DNA of 64,000 bases from Jejuia sp. UBA6058 (GTDB lineage: Bacteria; Bacteroidota; Bacteroidia; Flavobacteriales; Flavobacteriaceae). The stretch spans positions 719,948 through 783,947 of the forward strand of contig DIYI01000012.1 of the NCBI GenBank assembly GCA_002428965.1, read 5' to 3'. Below, in pieces: positions 17,441 to 27,173 of the stretch (positions are counted from its first letter, which is position 1; each line of letters starts with the position of its first letter). The notes below the pieces were generated by a model that saw nothing but the letters and a program-made list of their open reading frames with translations, ran no database searches and was not told the DNA's origin. A program made the position numbers and the translations under genes.

Positions 17441-18650
17441 TTTGAGGTTTTCTTTTCGAGTTTCTTCTTCTTTTATTTTGGTTTGACTTTTGGGTAGACG
17501 CTGTGTTTTGATTGTTCTGATTTCCTTTCCGTCTATTATTTCTACGTTTTTTATTCCGTTTTGGACTATCAAAACGTGTTAAACTATCTTGACCAACAAC
17601 GTTTTCAAACTCAACTTTAGTATCCTCGACAAGGTCAAGTGCATATTCCTCAAGGCTTATTACTTTTTTACTTTGTTTGTTTAAAGTAATAATTTCGTTG
17701 GCCTGCTCTACAGTTATTTTATGCCAATTCATCCATTCACCTTCATAAGCATACCACATGTGTCCTTTAAAAATATCAGTCTTTTGGCATACGGCTGTTC
17801 CTTTTTCAGTGTACAGTTTTGTGTCGTTTTTTGGAAAATCCTTAAGCGCATCGAGATAGGTATCTAGCTCATAATTTAAACAACACTTAAGCTTGCCACA
17901 TTGGCCAGCCAATTTTTGAGGGTTTAAAGATAATTGTTGATATCGTGCTGCTGAGGTACTAACCGAACGGAAATCGGTTAACCAAGTAGAGCAGCATAAT
18001 TCACGTCCGCAAGAGCCAATACCACCTAATCTTGCAGCTTCTTGCCTAAACCCAACTTGTCGCATTTCTATACGCGTTCTAAACTCTCTAGCAAAGACTT
18101 TAATAAGCTCCCTAAAATCTACGCGTTCTTCGGCAGTGTAATAAAACGTGGCTTTACTGGCATCACCTTGAAACTCAATATCAGATATTTTCATTTGGAG
18201 TTTTAAGTCTATTGCAAATTGGCGTGCCTTAACCTTCATGGGCTCCTCTTTATCTCTAGCCTTTTGCCAAATGTCAATATCTTTTTGTGTGGCTTTTCTG
18301 TAGATTTTTAAAATATCATCTCCTTCTGGAGTAATGTTTTTACGTTTCATTTGAACACGCACCAATTCTCCCGTTAGAGTAACCATACCAATATCATGCC
18401 CATTTTGAGCTTGTGTAGCAACAACATCTCCAATACTTAGAGTAAGGTTATCTGTGTTTTTGTAGTAGTTTTTTCTTCCGTTTTTATACCGCACTTCAAC
18501 CCAATCAAAGGGTTTTTCTCCGTTTGGAAGAGACATATTGGATAACCAATCAAAAACGGTTAACTTATTACAACTGTCCGTTCCACAAGTACCATTATTT
18601 TTGCAGCCCTTGGGTGAGCCATCTTTTGTTGAGCAACTTGCACAAGCCAT
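17418..18650 (-). CDS. ricT: RicT-like PSP1 domain protein (iron-sulfur complex subunit family)
   Basis: The 410-residue protein contains the PSP1 C-terminal domain. Its conserved cysteines are in GGIGSCGRELCCSTWL near residue 220 and CGKLKCCLNYE near 255. A second N-terminal cysteine cluster (Cys3, 6, 16, 22, 27) precedes it. In Bacillus subtilis RicT (YaaT) forms an Fe-S complex with RicA and RicF that promotes RNase Y-dependent mRNA maturation and affects sporulation and competence. Bacteroidota have RicT without obvious partners, so the role here is inferred. The C-terminus is a long basic, Asn/Gln-rich tail (about residue 360 onward), plausibly RNA-binding or disordered. Confidence 0.88.
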   Translation of the reverse strand: MACASCSTKDGSPKGCKNNGTCGTDSCNKLTVFDWLSNMSLPNGEKPFDWVEVRYKNGRKNYYKNTDNLTLSIGDVVATQAQNGHDIGMVTLTGELVRVQMKRKNITPEGDDILKIYRKATQKDIDIWQKARDKEEPMKVKARQFAIDLKLQMKISDIEFQGDASKATFYYTAEERVDFRELIKVFAREFRTRIEMRQVGFRQEAARLGGIGSCGRELCCSTWLTDFRSVSTSAARYQQLSLNPQKLAGQCGKLKCCLNYELDTYLDALKDFPKNDTKLYTEKGTAVCQKTDIFKGHMWYAYEGEWMNWHKITVEQANEIITLNKQSKKVISLEEYALDLVEDTKVEFENVVGQDSLTRFDSPKRNKKRRNNRRKGNQNNQNTASTQKSNQNKRRRNSKRKPQNAKNNQK

Positions 18651-18806
18651 ATGTTATATGTTGAATTCGCTAATAATTAAATTATTACGAATGAAGATTC
18701 ATACCTGTTTCTCTATAAACACCAAAAAGTGTTTAAGAATGTAAATATAAGACTATTATAAGTTTTGAAAAAGAATGATTTTGAAACAGATTTTGTATTG
18801 AAAGGT

Positions 18807-19874
18807 CTATTTTTTCTTCAAAACCTCAAAAATGTTGCGTAAATCCTTCTTGTAAGGTAAATAATCTGCACGTCCTTTTTTAAAGATATCGTTGCTGTTA
18901 CCTTGCCCTTTTCTTAACGCTTTTTGCTCTTCATATGGCAACGCATTAATCTCTTTGCAGTTGGTAGAGCAGCAATTATCCATTTCTTCTTTACAGGTAT
19001 CGCACTGTATAAAAAGTAAATGGCATGCATCGTTGGCACAATTGGTATGAACATCAAAAGGGGCTCCACATTGATGGCATTGGGCAATAACGTCTTCGCT
19101 AATTTTTTCCGCGCGACGCTCATCAAATACAAAATTTTTACCGATGAATTTGTTTTCTAAGTCTTGTTCTTTTATCTGTCTTGTATATTCAATAATACCA
19201 CCTTCTAATTGAAACACATTTTTAAAACCTTTATGTTTAAAATAAGCACTAGCTTTTTCACAACGAATACCGCCAGTACAGTACATCACTAGGTTTTTAT
19301 CTTCTTTATGTGCCTTTAAATCGTCTTCAATAATATCTAACGATTCTCTAAAGGTATCCACATCAGGCGTAACAGCATTTTTAAAATGACCAATTTCACT
19401 TTCGTAATGGTTGCGCATATCTACCAGTACTGTATCTTTATCTTCAATAAGTTCATTGAACTTTTCTGCACCAACATGTATGCCTTTATTGGTAACATCA
19501 AACGTAGTGTCATTCAACCCATCTGCTACTATTTTATGTCTCACTTTCACCTTCAATTTTAAGAAAGACATGTTATCCTGCTCAACAGCTATGTTTAAAC
19601 GGATGTCTTTTAGAAAATCGATGGTATCTAAATGATTTTTAAATGCTTCAAATTTATCTGCTGGAAGAGATAACTGACCATTAATGCCTTCATTGGCTAC
19701 GTAAATTCTGCCTAAAACGTCTAGTTTATCCCAAACAATAAATAGCTGGTCTCTAAATTCTTGTGGATTTTGAATGTGCGCGTATTGATAAAAAGATAAG
19801 GTTAATCGATCTTTTCCTGCTTTTTCGATTAATGCCCTTCTTTCTTCTGCGCTTAATTTATTGTACAGTTGCAT
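18807..19874 (-). CDS. trhO: Oxygen-dependent tRNA uridine(34) hydroxylase TrhO
   Basis: The 355-residue protein matches YceA/TrhO, which makes 5-hydroxyuridine at tRNA position 34, a step towards cmo5U or mo5U. An N-terminal acylphosphatase-like domain (LSFYQYAHIQNPQEFRDQL) is followed by a rhodanese domain at about 145-240 with active-site C199-TGGIR-C205. The C-terminal part is cysteine-rich (CHQCGAPFDVHTNC, later CDTC and CCSTNC) and may bind zinc, as in many homologues. It is transcribed on its own, upstream of ricT on the same strand, with a 156-bp gap between. Confidence 0.93.
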   Translation of the reverse strand: MQLYNKLSAEERRALIEKAGKDRLTLSFYQYAHIQNPQEFRDQLFIVWDKLDVLGRIYVANEGINGQLSLPADKFEAFKNHLDTIDFLKDIRLNIAVEQDNMSFLKLKVKVRHKIVADGLNDTTFDVTNKGIHVGAEKFNELIEDKDTVLVDMRNHYESEIGHFKNAVTPDVDTFRESLDIIEDDLKAHKEDKNLVMYCTGGIRCEKASAYFKHKGFKNVFQLEGGIIEYTRQIKEQDLENKFIGKNFVFDERRAEKISEDVIAQCHQCGAPFDVHTNCANDACHLLFIQCDTCKEEMDNCCSTNCKEINALPYEEQKALRKGQGNSNDIFKKGRADYLPYKKDLRNIFEVLKKK

Positions 19875-20029
19875 GCTATACTAATTATTTAAGGTTAAAG
19901 AAATATGTTATTGGGTGCAAATGTACAATTTAAAATAGATTAGCCTATTAAAATTTATTGTAATGCAATTATTTAAAAATGAATTGATTATGCTATTTAA
20001 TCAAGAATAGGAAAAGGAAAGTTTAAAGC

Positions 20030-20075
20030 ATAAAAAAACCTTGACTCTGATTGTCGATTTGGAGCACAAGGTTTA
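20030..20075 (-). terminator. Terminator of the SDR-HD-AlbA_2 operon
   Basis: AAACCTTG (20036-20043) and CAAGGTTT (20067-20074) form a stem. Read on the minus strand, the stem is followed by a T-tract (GGTTTTTTTATG). It lies about 90 bp after the stop of the AlbA_2 gene. The remaining intergenic region (19875-20163) also has a small TTACGG/CCGTAA hairpin at 20117-20133 and no gene that I can support. Confidence 0.65.
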
Positions 20076-20163
20076 TTTAAATGATTAATAGCAGTACAAA
20101 CATAAATCTTTTTTGCTTACGGCAAAACCGTAACACTAACTTTTAGGTAAATTACATTATTTA

Positions 20164-21297
20164 TCAGTTGTATTTCACTTTTCTCAAAATTCTGACAGTT
20201 TCTTTGTATAATTTATAAACTGTTTTGCTGTAATTTTTTAGATAGGGTTGACTTTCTTGTAACTTTTCTACGGCATCTTCAAAGTTATTTAAATAACATA
20301 TCAAATAAGTAGAAGGAAGATTTCTTAAATCTAAATTTTCGGTTTCTGTTAGACTCAAACCTTTTTTGAGCTTTTCTAGTAGTGCATTATTAGTATTATA
20401 AATATGAAATAGAGTTTTTTTGTTGAACTTTGGTGGCTCGAACAGAAGTTTCGTCTCTATATTATAATTGGCATTATCTTGAAAATTGATAATGGTTTCT
20501 TCCAAAGGATAGTATTTGAAGCTTTTTTGAAACCCTAAATTCACATATTCTATGATTTCAAAAGTGTGCTCCGAAATTTTTATAGATACTTCGTCAAGTG
20601 CTGAAAAAAATAAACGAACTTGTTCGTTAATTAATTCAATATCAACTCTGGAATAGAACACTTCATTTTTTACAGTTTTCTTTTGTCCAGCCCAGCATAC
20701 CACAAAGTACTCTTTAAATACACGATATTGCGCATTAAAGTCTTTACGTTTACTCATAAAATCCATGACACCATCTAAAGTATGCTCTATATTGTTTTGA
20801 GCGTTAAGCTCAATAGCTTCTACAATTTTAGAGTTTACATCCTTAATATCGCTCTCAAATACTTTGGGCATACTTATACTTCCGTCTCTAAAAAAAACGG
20901 AGCCACCGTAATATTTCCAGATGTTTTTACGAAGTGCGGTTAACTTTCCAATAGGTCTAATAGTTACTAAGCCAACAACTTTGTCGTCTGGCAAATGGGG
21001 AAAAGGAATGTTTTCATATTGCACAATCGGTGGATTGGTTAAGTAGGCATTAATAAGGTTTTGAATTTTACTATCATCAAAAAAATCAACGCCAATAATT
21101 TTGTTGTCCTCGTCCTCAACCCCAATAACAATATAGGAATTGTTTTTCGGGTTGCTATTGGATAATGCGCAAATATGTTTTAAAAACTTAGCCTTACCCT
21201 CTTTTTGCCCAATATCAATTTTTCGTTTTTTATCATAAAAACTATTCTCATCATTATGAGCTAAAAGGTGTTTAATAAGTAGGCGTTTGTTGATCAT
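20164..21297 (-). CDS. AlbA_2/Schlafen-like putative DNA-binding domain protein
   Basis: The N-terminal 130 residues match the AlbA_2 (divergent AAA-4) domain of Schlafen-like proteins: a conserved acidic/Lys-rich start (DIGQKEGKAKFLKHICALSN), then SYIVIGVEDEDNKIIGVD and a proline-rich turn (PPIVQYENIPFPHLPDDK). The C-terminal 240 residues are unassigned and mostly helical. I prefer the ATG at 21297 (MINKRLL, 377 aa) because the alternative ATG three codons upstream lies within a palindromic repeat. It is the last gene of a three-gene unit with an SDR and an HD protein. Related domains occur in regulators and in some defence proteins; nothing here shows a defence role. Confidence 0.75.
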   Translation of the reverse strand: MINKRLLIKHLLAHNDENSFYDKKRKIDIGQKEGKAKFLKHICALSNSNPKNNSYIVIGVEDEDNKIIGVDFFDDSKIQNLINAYLTNPPIVQYENIPFPHLPDDKVVGLVTIRPIGKLTALRKNIWKYYGGSVFFRDGSISMPKVFESDIKDVNSKIVEAIELNAQNNIEHTLDGVMDFMSKRKDFNAQYRVFKEYFVVCWAGQKKTVKNEVFYSRVDIELINEQVRLFFSALDEVSIKISEHTFEIIEYVNLGFQKSFKYYPLEETIINFQDNANYNIETKLLFEPPKFNKKTLFHIYNTNNALLEKLKKGLSLTETENLDLRNLPSTYLICYLNNFEDAVEKLQESQPYLKNYSKTVYKLYKETVRILRKVKYN

Positions 21298-21304
21298 AGC
21301 TACC

Positions 21305-21324
21305 ATTCCTGCGAAGGCAGGAAT
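21305..21324. repeat. 20-bp palindromic repeat (dRS3/REP-like)
   Basis: ATTCCTGCGAAGGCAGGAAT is a perfect 8-bp inverted repeat around GAAG. It sits between the HD-protein gene stop (21329) and the AlbA_2 gene start. It has the ATTCC-N-GGAAT form of dRS3-like elements, which are dispersed in many genomes. Only this copy lies in the window, so its repeat status rests on resemblance. Confidence 0.6.
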
Positions 21325-21328
21325 CTAT

Positions 21329-21958
21329 TTAGAGCATTTTAATTTCTTTTGTTAAATTTTTTCTCGCTTGAATTTCAAATTTATCTTGAAATACTTTAGT
21401 AAAATACAATGTTTTTCGTTCGAGAAAATGTTGTAAGACTTTTTTACGTCCATTTCTGTACATGAAATTGGGGTAAATAGAGTATTCTTTCCTGATATTT
21501 CTTATATATGTTTGATACTTTTCCCATTCGGCTCCCAAAATAGATAAGTCTATATCCAAAAGATAGGCATTATCATTATTTTCATTTAACTGAATTTTGT
21601 GATTTTTGGTTGAAATTATAAGATCTTGAATACTTTTTGAAGATTTTTCGTCGATTTTGAGTGATTTTAATCCTTTTTTGGCCCAAACTGCACTTTTATC
21701 TTCATTGTCTTTTTTTGTAGGTTTATAAACGATATCATGATACCAAATTGCGAATAGGAAGTTTTCCCAATTTGTAATTTTTCCTTTTACTGATTTAGCG
21801 TGCGATAGCATGTGATCTATATGTGAAAGATTGTGATAGTGGCGAATTTTAAGAGAATATTGTTTTTGAATTTCGCGCCATCGTATTTCTATTGTATTCG
21901 TTTCGTTCGAAAATATTTCAGCTAAAGAAAACCAGTCTTTTTTTAAAAGTTCAATCAT
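21329..21958 (-). CDS. HD-domain protein, predicted metal-dependent phosphohydrolase (COG4339)
   Basis: The 209-residue protein has an HD-type metal site: HYHNLSHIDHML near residue 38, WYHDIVYKPTKKDNEDKSA near 72, and a later conserved region (STKNHKIQLNENNDNAYLLDIDLSILG, split in context by the metal-binding DxD). This is the small HD family annotated as a predicted metal-dependent phosphohydrolase of unknown substrate. Its first 4 bp overlap the SDR stop (ATGA), so translation is coupled. Confidence 0.85.
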   Translation of the reverse strand: MIELLKKDWFSLAEIFSNETNTIEIRWREIQKQYSLKIRHYHNLSHIDHMLSHAKSVKGKITNWENFLFAIWYHDIVYKPTKKDNEDKSAVWAKKGLKSLKIDEKSSKSIQDLIISTKNHKIQLNENNDNAYLLDIDLSILGAEWEKYQTYIRNIRKEYSIYPNFMYRNGRKKVLQHFLERKTLYFTKVFQDKFEIQARKNLTKEIKML

Positions 21959-22707
21959 ATTTCTTTTTTAACCGTAACACTATTAGCCTGAGCCGCGCAA
22001 AACATCAGCACATCTGCAATATTAACATGTGGTGGTCTGGTAACTGCAAAATGAATCACTTCAGCAACATCTTTTGCCTGTAATGCTTTGAAGCCCGTAT
22101 ATACCGAATCTGCTTCCTCACCTCCTTTAAAACGCACTTGAGAAAATTCGGTTTCTACTAATCCAGGATTTATCGCACCAACTTTTATTCCAAACGGATT
22201 TAAATCTACACGCATACCCTCTGTAATTGCTAAAACAGCATGTTTGCTACCACAATACACATTGCCCTTGGGATACACTTCTTTTCCAGCAGATGAACCA
22301 ATATTAATGATATGTCCAGATTTACATTTAGTCATTTGTGGAATAATAGCCTTACTTACATAAAGCAATCCTTTTACATTGATATCCATCATAGCATCCC
22401 AGTCGTCTAAATTTCCTTCATGTATTGGGTCTAATCCATGGGCATTACCAGCGTTGTTAATCAAAATATCTATTTGCTTAAAATCGTCGGGTAACGAAGA
22501 AATGGCGTCAAGGGTTGCTTGTCGGTCTCTTACATCGAAATTCAAAATATGTACATCTGTTAGTCGTTCTAGAGATTCTTGAATCGTTTTTAATCTATTA
22601 AGTCGCCTACCACAGAGTATAAGCCTTATACCGTTTTTAGCAAATTCGTATGCTGTAGCTTCTCCAATACCACTTGTTGCGCCCGTTATAAAAGCGGTTT
22701 TTTTCAT
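21955..22707 (-). CDS. Short-chain dehydrogenase/reductase (YdfG-like SDR)
   Basis: The 250-residue classical SDR has the cofactor motif TGATSGIG (residues 8-15), NNAG (84-87), catalytic Ser near 138-139, Tyr151 and Lys155 (YCGSKHA). The overall sequence resembles the YdfG/serine 3-dehydrogenase group, NADP-dependent enzymes acting on 3-hydroxy acids. Arg34 and Arg35 after the second strand (LCGRRLNRLK) fit NADP preference. It is the first gene of a unit with the HD and AlbA_2 genes. Confidence 0.9.
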   Translation of the reverse strand: MKKTAFITGATSGIGEATAYEFAKNGIRLILCGRRLNRLKTIQESLERLTDVHILNFDVRDRQATLDAISSLPDDFKQIDILINNAGNAHGLDPIHEGNLDDWDAMMDINVKGLLYVSKAIIPQMTKCKSGHIINIGSSAGKEVYPKGNVYCGSKHAVLAITEGMRVDLNPFGIKVGAINPGLVETEFSQVRFKGGEEADSVYTGFKALQAKDVAEVIHFAVTRPPHVNIADVLMFCAAQANSVTVKKEI

Positions 22708-22894
22708 TGTAGTTGATTTATTTCAGCTTAAAAATACCCAAAAAGCGTTTTAAAGTTGGGCAATTTGAAAAGGATTTAATTAACTAGTTATCAAACATAA
22801 TTAGTTTTAAGATGATGTCACCATTAATAGTGTGTTGAAAATGAAGTGTAAGATTTTAAGTATTTTTACAAGACCTCGAACAATACTGTTCTGC

Positions 22895-25800
22895 ATGAAG
22901 AAGTACCTATTTGTTTGTTTTCTCCTGCTCCCGGCTGCAAATTTGTTTGCTCAGAATTTCCTGTTTCAGTCAGTTACTAGTAAGGACGGTCTATCACAAA
23001 ATGATGTTAACTGCATCTTACAAGACAACATGGGGTTTATGTGGTTTGGCACCAACGACGGCTTAAACCGATTTGATGGATATGATTTTAAATCCTATCA
23101 CTTTGACGTCGATACGAATAATGGCTTAAATAGTAATCTGATTAACTGTATTGCAGAAGATAATTATGGCAATATTTGGGTAGGTACTTCAGACAGCGGG
23201 GTTAATATTATAAATCGACTTGACGACAGTATCATAAGTGTATCGGAGAGCTCGGAGAATTTATTATCAAAAGAGAACATTTATGCGATTGAGATGGTTA
23301 ATAATATGGTCATTGTTTTCGCCAAAGAAAATATATTCTTTTTTGAAATTATGAAAGAGGGTTATAAACCCTTAAGGGTAAATGGAAACACGTTTATTAA
23401 AACAGGTGCTTTTGCGACGAATTGTTATGAGAGACTATCAGAAAACGAATTTCTACTTGGTGGTGCTAATAAATTATTACAGTTTAAAATAAGTGCGACC
23501 GAAGATGGTGTGGCTGTTAAATTTACAGAAATTAAAAAATGGTTAAATGTTTCAGACATTGGGCCATTCAGAAAAGGTCATCTTATAAGTTGTAAAGGTA
23601 GATTGTTTTATCTGAATGAAAGTTTGGAGCTTGAATTTATTGATTACCGAAATTTCAGTAGCGTTTTTGTTAAGAACAACCAAGAAGTTTGGGCAGGTAG
23701 CAAATCAGGGTTTCACATTTTAAATTTCGAAAGTGATACTTCTTTAACTATTGCTCAAGAGCAAGTTTACACCAGAAAAAACACAAATAACACGCTTAGC
23801 AGTGATGCTATTTCTATTATTTATCCAGACAATAAAGGCATTATTTGGCTCGGAACTGCTGGAGGTGGTGTGTGTAAATTAATTGTAGAAGAGCACAAAT
23901 TCAAATTGTATAAAGATGATTTAAGTAGCGAAAATTTAATGCAGAATAACATAAATTGTTTTTTAGAAGATTCTAAAAACAATTTATGGATTGGCACAGA
24001 TAAAGAAGGGATTTCGTTTTTTAAATCTGGTGTTACAAATTATAATGCTGAGGCTAAAGAAATTTTGGACTTGGGAAAACCTGTGCATGATCTTATTGGG
24101 TTTTACGAGGTAGTTTTTGATACGCAACCTTGTATTATTGCCACCACAAATTATCCATTAAATATTCAGACTTATGATTTGTCAGGAGATAAATTAAATG
24201 TCGATCATCCTTTTCTAGATTTTCTTAAAAAAATAGCACATCCAATAACTAGTATAGTTAAAGATAAAACTACATTTTGGATCGGCACAAATGAAGGCGG
24301 GATTCTTAGATATAATCTTAAGGATGGAGATTTTAAAAGGTTTTTGACAAATAATACACCTTCACTCTCAAGTAATTTAATTAAGAGTTTATGTAAGGAT
24401 AAAAACGATAATTTCTGGATAGGAACTAATAAGGGATTACTATTTTTAAGTGCTACGGAAAAACATAAAAATCAGCCAGAATTTAAATTGTATCATCATA
24501 ATGAAGCAGATGCAAATAGTATAAGTTACGATTATGTGCTTCCTATAGTAGAAACAAGTCAAAAAGAACTTTGGGTTGGCACTTTAGGAGGAGGATTGAA
24601 TAAGTACATCCCCAAAACAGATACTTTTGAGAGGATTACAACAAATAATGGCTTACCAAATAATAGTATAAAATCAATTGTTGAAGATAATGAAGGACAG
24701 CTTTGGGTATCTACTAACAGTGGTGTAAGTCGCATAAATCCGTTTACCAAAGAAGTTCTAAACTTTAGTGTTTCCGATGGCCTTCAAGATTATGAGTTTC
24801 GGGAAAAGTCCGCATTTAAAAGACGTTCTGGCGAATTGCTATTTGGTGGTAATAAAGGATTTAATTCTTTTTTACCTGAAGACATCACTATTGATACCAC
24901 AATGCCAAAACTAGTGTTTACAAAAATGCTAATACCAGGTTACGAAGGTAACGAGGATTTGATTTTTAACCACGCTCAAATATTAGATTTTCAAGAAAAT
25001 GAACAAACCATTACTTTAAAACATAATAAAAACAACTTCACCGCGTATTTTAGCGCATTGCACTATTTGGCTCCGCAAAAGATAAATTATAAATATCGTT
25101 TAAAAGGTTTTGAGGAGCAATGGAATAAAATTGACGCCAAAGCGCGATTTGCTAAATACACAAACTTGAACCCTGGTTACTATACTTTGGAAGTTTTAGC
25201 AACAAACAGCGATGGTATTTGGCAGGAAACACCTTTAAATTTAAACATCCAGATTAAAAAACCATGGTATGGCACTACTTTGGCATATTTTGTATATTTT
25301 ATATTAAGTCTGCTGGGGTTATATGTTTTTAATCGTTACTCTTTGATTAGAAATAACATAAAGCAACAACTCGTAATACAAGGAATAGAAAAGGAAAAGG
25401 AGAAAGAATTAGCGCAAGCCAAATTACGCTTTTTCACGAATATTTCTCATGAGCTAAGAACGCCCCTAGCTGTTATAAAAAGTTATTGCGAAAATGTTAT
25501 TCCTAATTGGAATAAGTTGCCCGAAACTAAAGTAAACAATGATTTTTCAGTAATTCAGCGCAATGTCGATAATCTTCTAGGATTGGTAAATCAAATTCTG
25601 GATTTCAGAAAATTAGAAGCGCATAAAATCAAACTTTCTCCTGTTAATAAAGATATTGTCTCTTTTGTAAAAGACATCATTTCAACTTTTGAAGTGCTTG
25701 CGCTTCAAAAGAAAATTCAGATTTCGTTTCAGTCAAATAAAGAGGTAGTGCATTTTTGGTTTGATGAGGATAAAATGCATAAAATTATAAGTAACATTCT

Positions 25801-26962
25801 TTCTAATGCCGTTAAGTATACCTCAAGCGGAATAATTTCAGTCATTATTACAGAATTGGAAGCTGAGGTTGAATTACAAATTAAAGATACTGGAATTGGA
25901 ATTTCAGAAGCAAATAAGGAAAAGGTTTTTGAAAGATTTTTCAGTTTAAATAATCCAGATCAAATAAAAACCAATAGTTCAGGCATAGGTTTAAGTTTAA
26001 CAAAAGGGTTAGTCAATTTACATAAGGGAACCATTGAATTAGATAGTAAATTTGGCGTAGGTTCAACATTTACATTGCGCTTTAAAAAGGGCAATACGCA
26101 TTTTGAAGAGGATGTGATTTTTAAACCATTAAATCTTGAAGAAAAAGCTGAAGTTGAAGAGGTTGAAATTGTAGATTCAGATGTCAAATTAACCCCCAAC
26201 GAGAGATTAATTTTGATAGTAGAGGATAATGATGATTTGCGCTACTTTTTAAATGACAAATTACAGGCGCATTTTAAAACGTCCATGGCAAAAAACGGAA
26301 AAGAAGGCTTAGATAAATGTTTGAACATGGTGCCGGACTTGGTAATTAGCGATGTGATGATGCCTGAAATGAATGGTTACGAATTATGCAATGCTATAAA
26401 AAATGACGAAGCCATTAGCCATATCCCGGTTATTTTATTAACTGCCAGAACCACTTCAGAAGCTAAACTTAAAGGGTTTAATCTTGGCGCAGATGCTTAT
26501 GTAAATAAACCTTTTGAATGGAATATTTTATTGTCTCAAATTTCAGCAATCTTAAGTGCTCGAGAAAAAGTATGGAAACGTATTAATGAGAACCCTTACT
26601 TCAAACCTTCAGAAGTTACCTTCACCAGTAGAGACGAACACTTTTTAAATAGGATAACAGGAATTATTGAAGACCACTTGTCCAATCCAGATTTTAATGT
26701 AAAATTATTAACAGATATTTACGGTGGTTCTCAAGATACTATTAACCAAAAACTCAAAGCACTTACCGGAAAGACTTGTGTACAATACATAAGATTAATA
26801 CGATTGAGAAGAGCTGCAGAATTATTAAAACAAAAACACAATCGAGTTTCAGATGTTACTTATGAAGTGGGCTATTCAGACCTGCAACATTTTAGAGAAC
26901 ATTTTAAAAAGGAATTCGAGGTATCGCCTTCAGCATATAAAAAGCAACACACCAAAGCATAA
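22895..26962 (+). CDS. Hybrid two-component system regulator (HTCS)
   Basis: I choose the ATG at 22895 because it gives a proper signal peptide (MKKYLFVCFLLLPAANLFAQ); an in-frame ATG 21 codons upstream would bury it. The 1355-residue protein has a periplasmic sensor of repeated Reg_prop beta-propeller units (QDNMGFMWFGTNDGLNRFDG, WIGTNEGG, WVGTLGGGLNKY), a Y_Y_Y domain near 730-805, and one membrane segment near 810-830. The kinase follows (HisKA FFTNISHELRTPLA with His near 851; HATPase DTGIGIS), then a receiver (LVISDVMMPEMNG, Asp near 1152) and an AraC-type DNA-binding domain at the C-terminus. HTCSs typically sense oligosaccharides and activate an adjacent catabolic locus. The likely target is the secreted protein gene downstream. 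Confidence 0.93.
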   Translation: MKKYLFVCFLLLPAANLFAQNFLFQSVTSKDGLSQNDVNCILQDNMGFMWFGTNDGLNRFDGYDFKSYHFDVDTNNGLNSNLINCIAEDNYGNIWVGTSDSGVNIINRLDDSIISVSESSENLLSKENIYAIEMVNNMVIVFAKENIFFFEIMKEGYKPLRVNGNTFIKTGAFATNCYERLSENEFLLGGANKLLQFKISATEDGVAVKFTEIKKWLNVSDIGPFRKGHLISCKGRLFYLNESLELEFIDYRNFSSVFVKNNQEVWAGSKSGFHILNFESDTSLTIAQEQVYTRKNTNNTLSSDAISIIYPDNKGIIWLGTAGGGVCKLIVEEHKFKLYKDDLSSENLMQNNINCFLEDSKNNLWIGTDKEGISFFKSGVTNYNAEAKEILDLGKPVHDLIGFYEVVFDTQPCIIATTNYPLNIQTYDLSGDKLNVDHPFLDFLKKIAHPITSIVKDKTTFWIGTNEGGILRYNLKDGDFKRFLTNNTPSLSSNLIKSLCKDKNDNFWIGTNKGLLFLSATEKHKNQPEFKLYHHNEADANSISYDYVLPIVETSQKELWVGTLGGGLNKYIPKTDTFERITTNNGLPNNSIKSIVEDNEGQLWVSTNSGVSRINPFTKEVLNFSVSDGLQDYEFREKSAFKRRSGELLFGGNKGFNSFLPEDITIDTTMPKLVFTKMLIPGYEGNEDLIFNHAQILDFQENEQTITLKHNKNNFTAYFSALHYLAPQKINYKYRLKGFEEQWNKIDAKARFAKYTNLNPGYYTLEVLATNSDGIWQETPLNLNIQIKKPWYGTTLAYFVYFILSLLGLYVFNRYSLIRNNIKQQLVIQGIEKEKEKELAQAKLRFFTNISHELRTPLAVIKSYCENVIPNWNKLPETKVNNDFSVIQRNVDNLLGLVNQILDFRKLEAHKIKLSPVNKDIVSFVKDIISTFEVLALQKKIQISFQSNKEVVHFWFDEDKMHKIISNILSNAVKYTSSGIISVIITELEAEVELQIKDTGIGISEANKEKVFERFFSLNNPDQIKTNSSGIGLSLTKGLVNLHKGTIELDSKFGVGSTFTLRFKKGNTHFEEDVIFKPLNLEEKAEVEEVEIVDSDVKLTPNERLILIVEDNDDLRYFLNDKLQAHFKTSMAKNGKEGLDKCLNMVPDLVISDVMMPEMNGYELCNAIKNDEAISHIPVILLTARTTSEAKLKGFNLGADAYVNKPFEWNILLSQISAILSAREKVWKRINENPYFKPSEVTFTSRDEHFLNRITGIIEDHLSNPDFNVKLLTDIYGGSQDTINQKLKALTGKTCVQYIRLIRLRRAAELLKQKHNRVSDVTYEVGYSDLQHFREHFKKEFEVSPSAYKKQHTKA

Positions 26963-27173
26963 ATATTTAAGTTTTATTGAATACGGTGTTTGTAATCATT
27001 TGATTTTGTGTCGGTTGTAAAAAACCATTGCTTATTCAAGAAATTTGCCATCCATAATATCTTCTAGTATCAACTAAATTTAAAGTCCCCAATTTAAACA
27101 TTGAGGATTAAAATTAACTTGTATCAACCACAACCAACCAACTAAACTAATTTAAAAACTAAAGACGTTAAAA

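Noticed and set aside
17441..17572. 44-codon upstream extension of gldH
   Set aside because: It lies within ricT, and the lipoprotein signal begins at the ATG at 17440.
20117..20133. TTACGG/CCGTAA hairpin as terminator of the AlbA_2 gene
   Set aside because: No T-tract follows on the minus strand; the stem at 20036-20074 is the better terminator.
22832..22894. Upstream ATG for the HTCS
   Set aside because: The 21 extra residues would precede and spoil the signal peptide.
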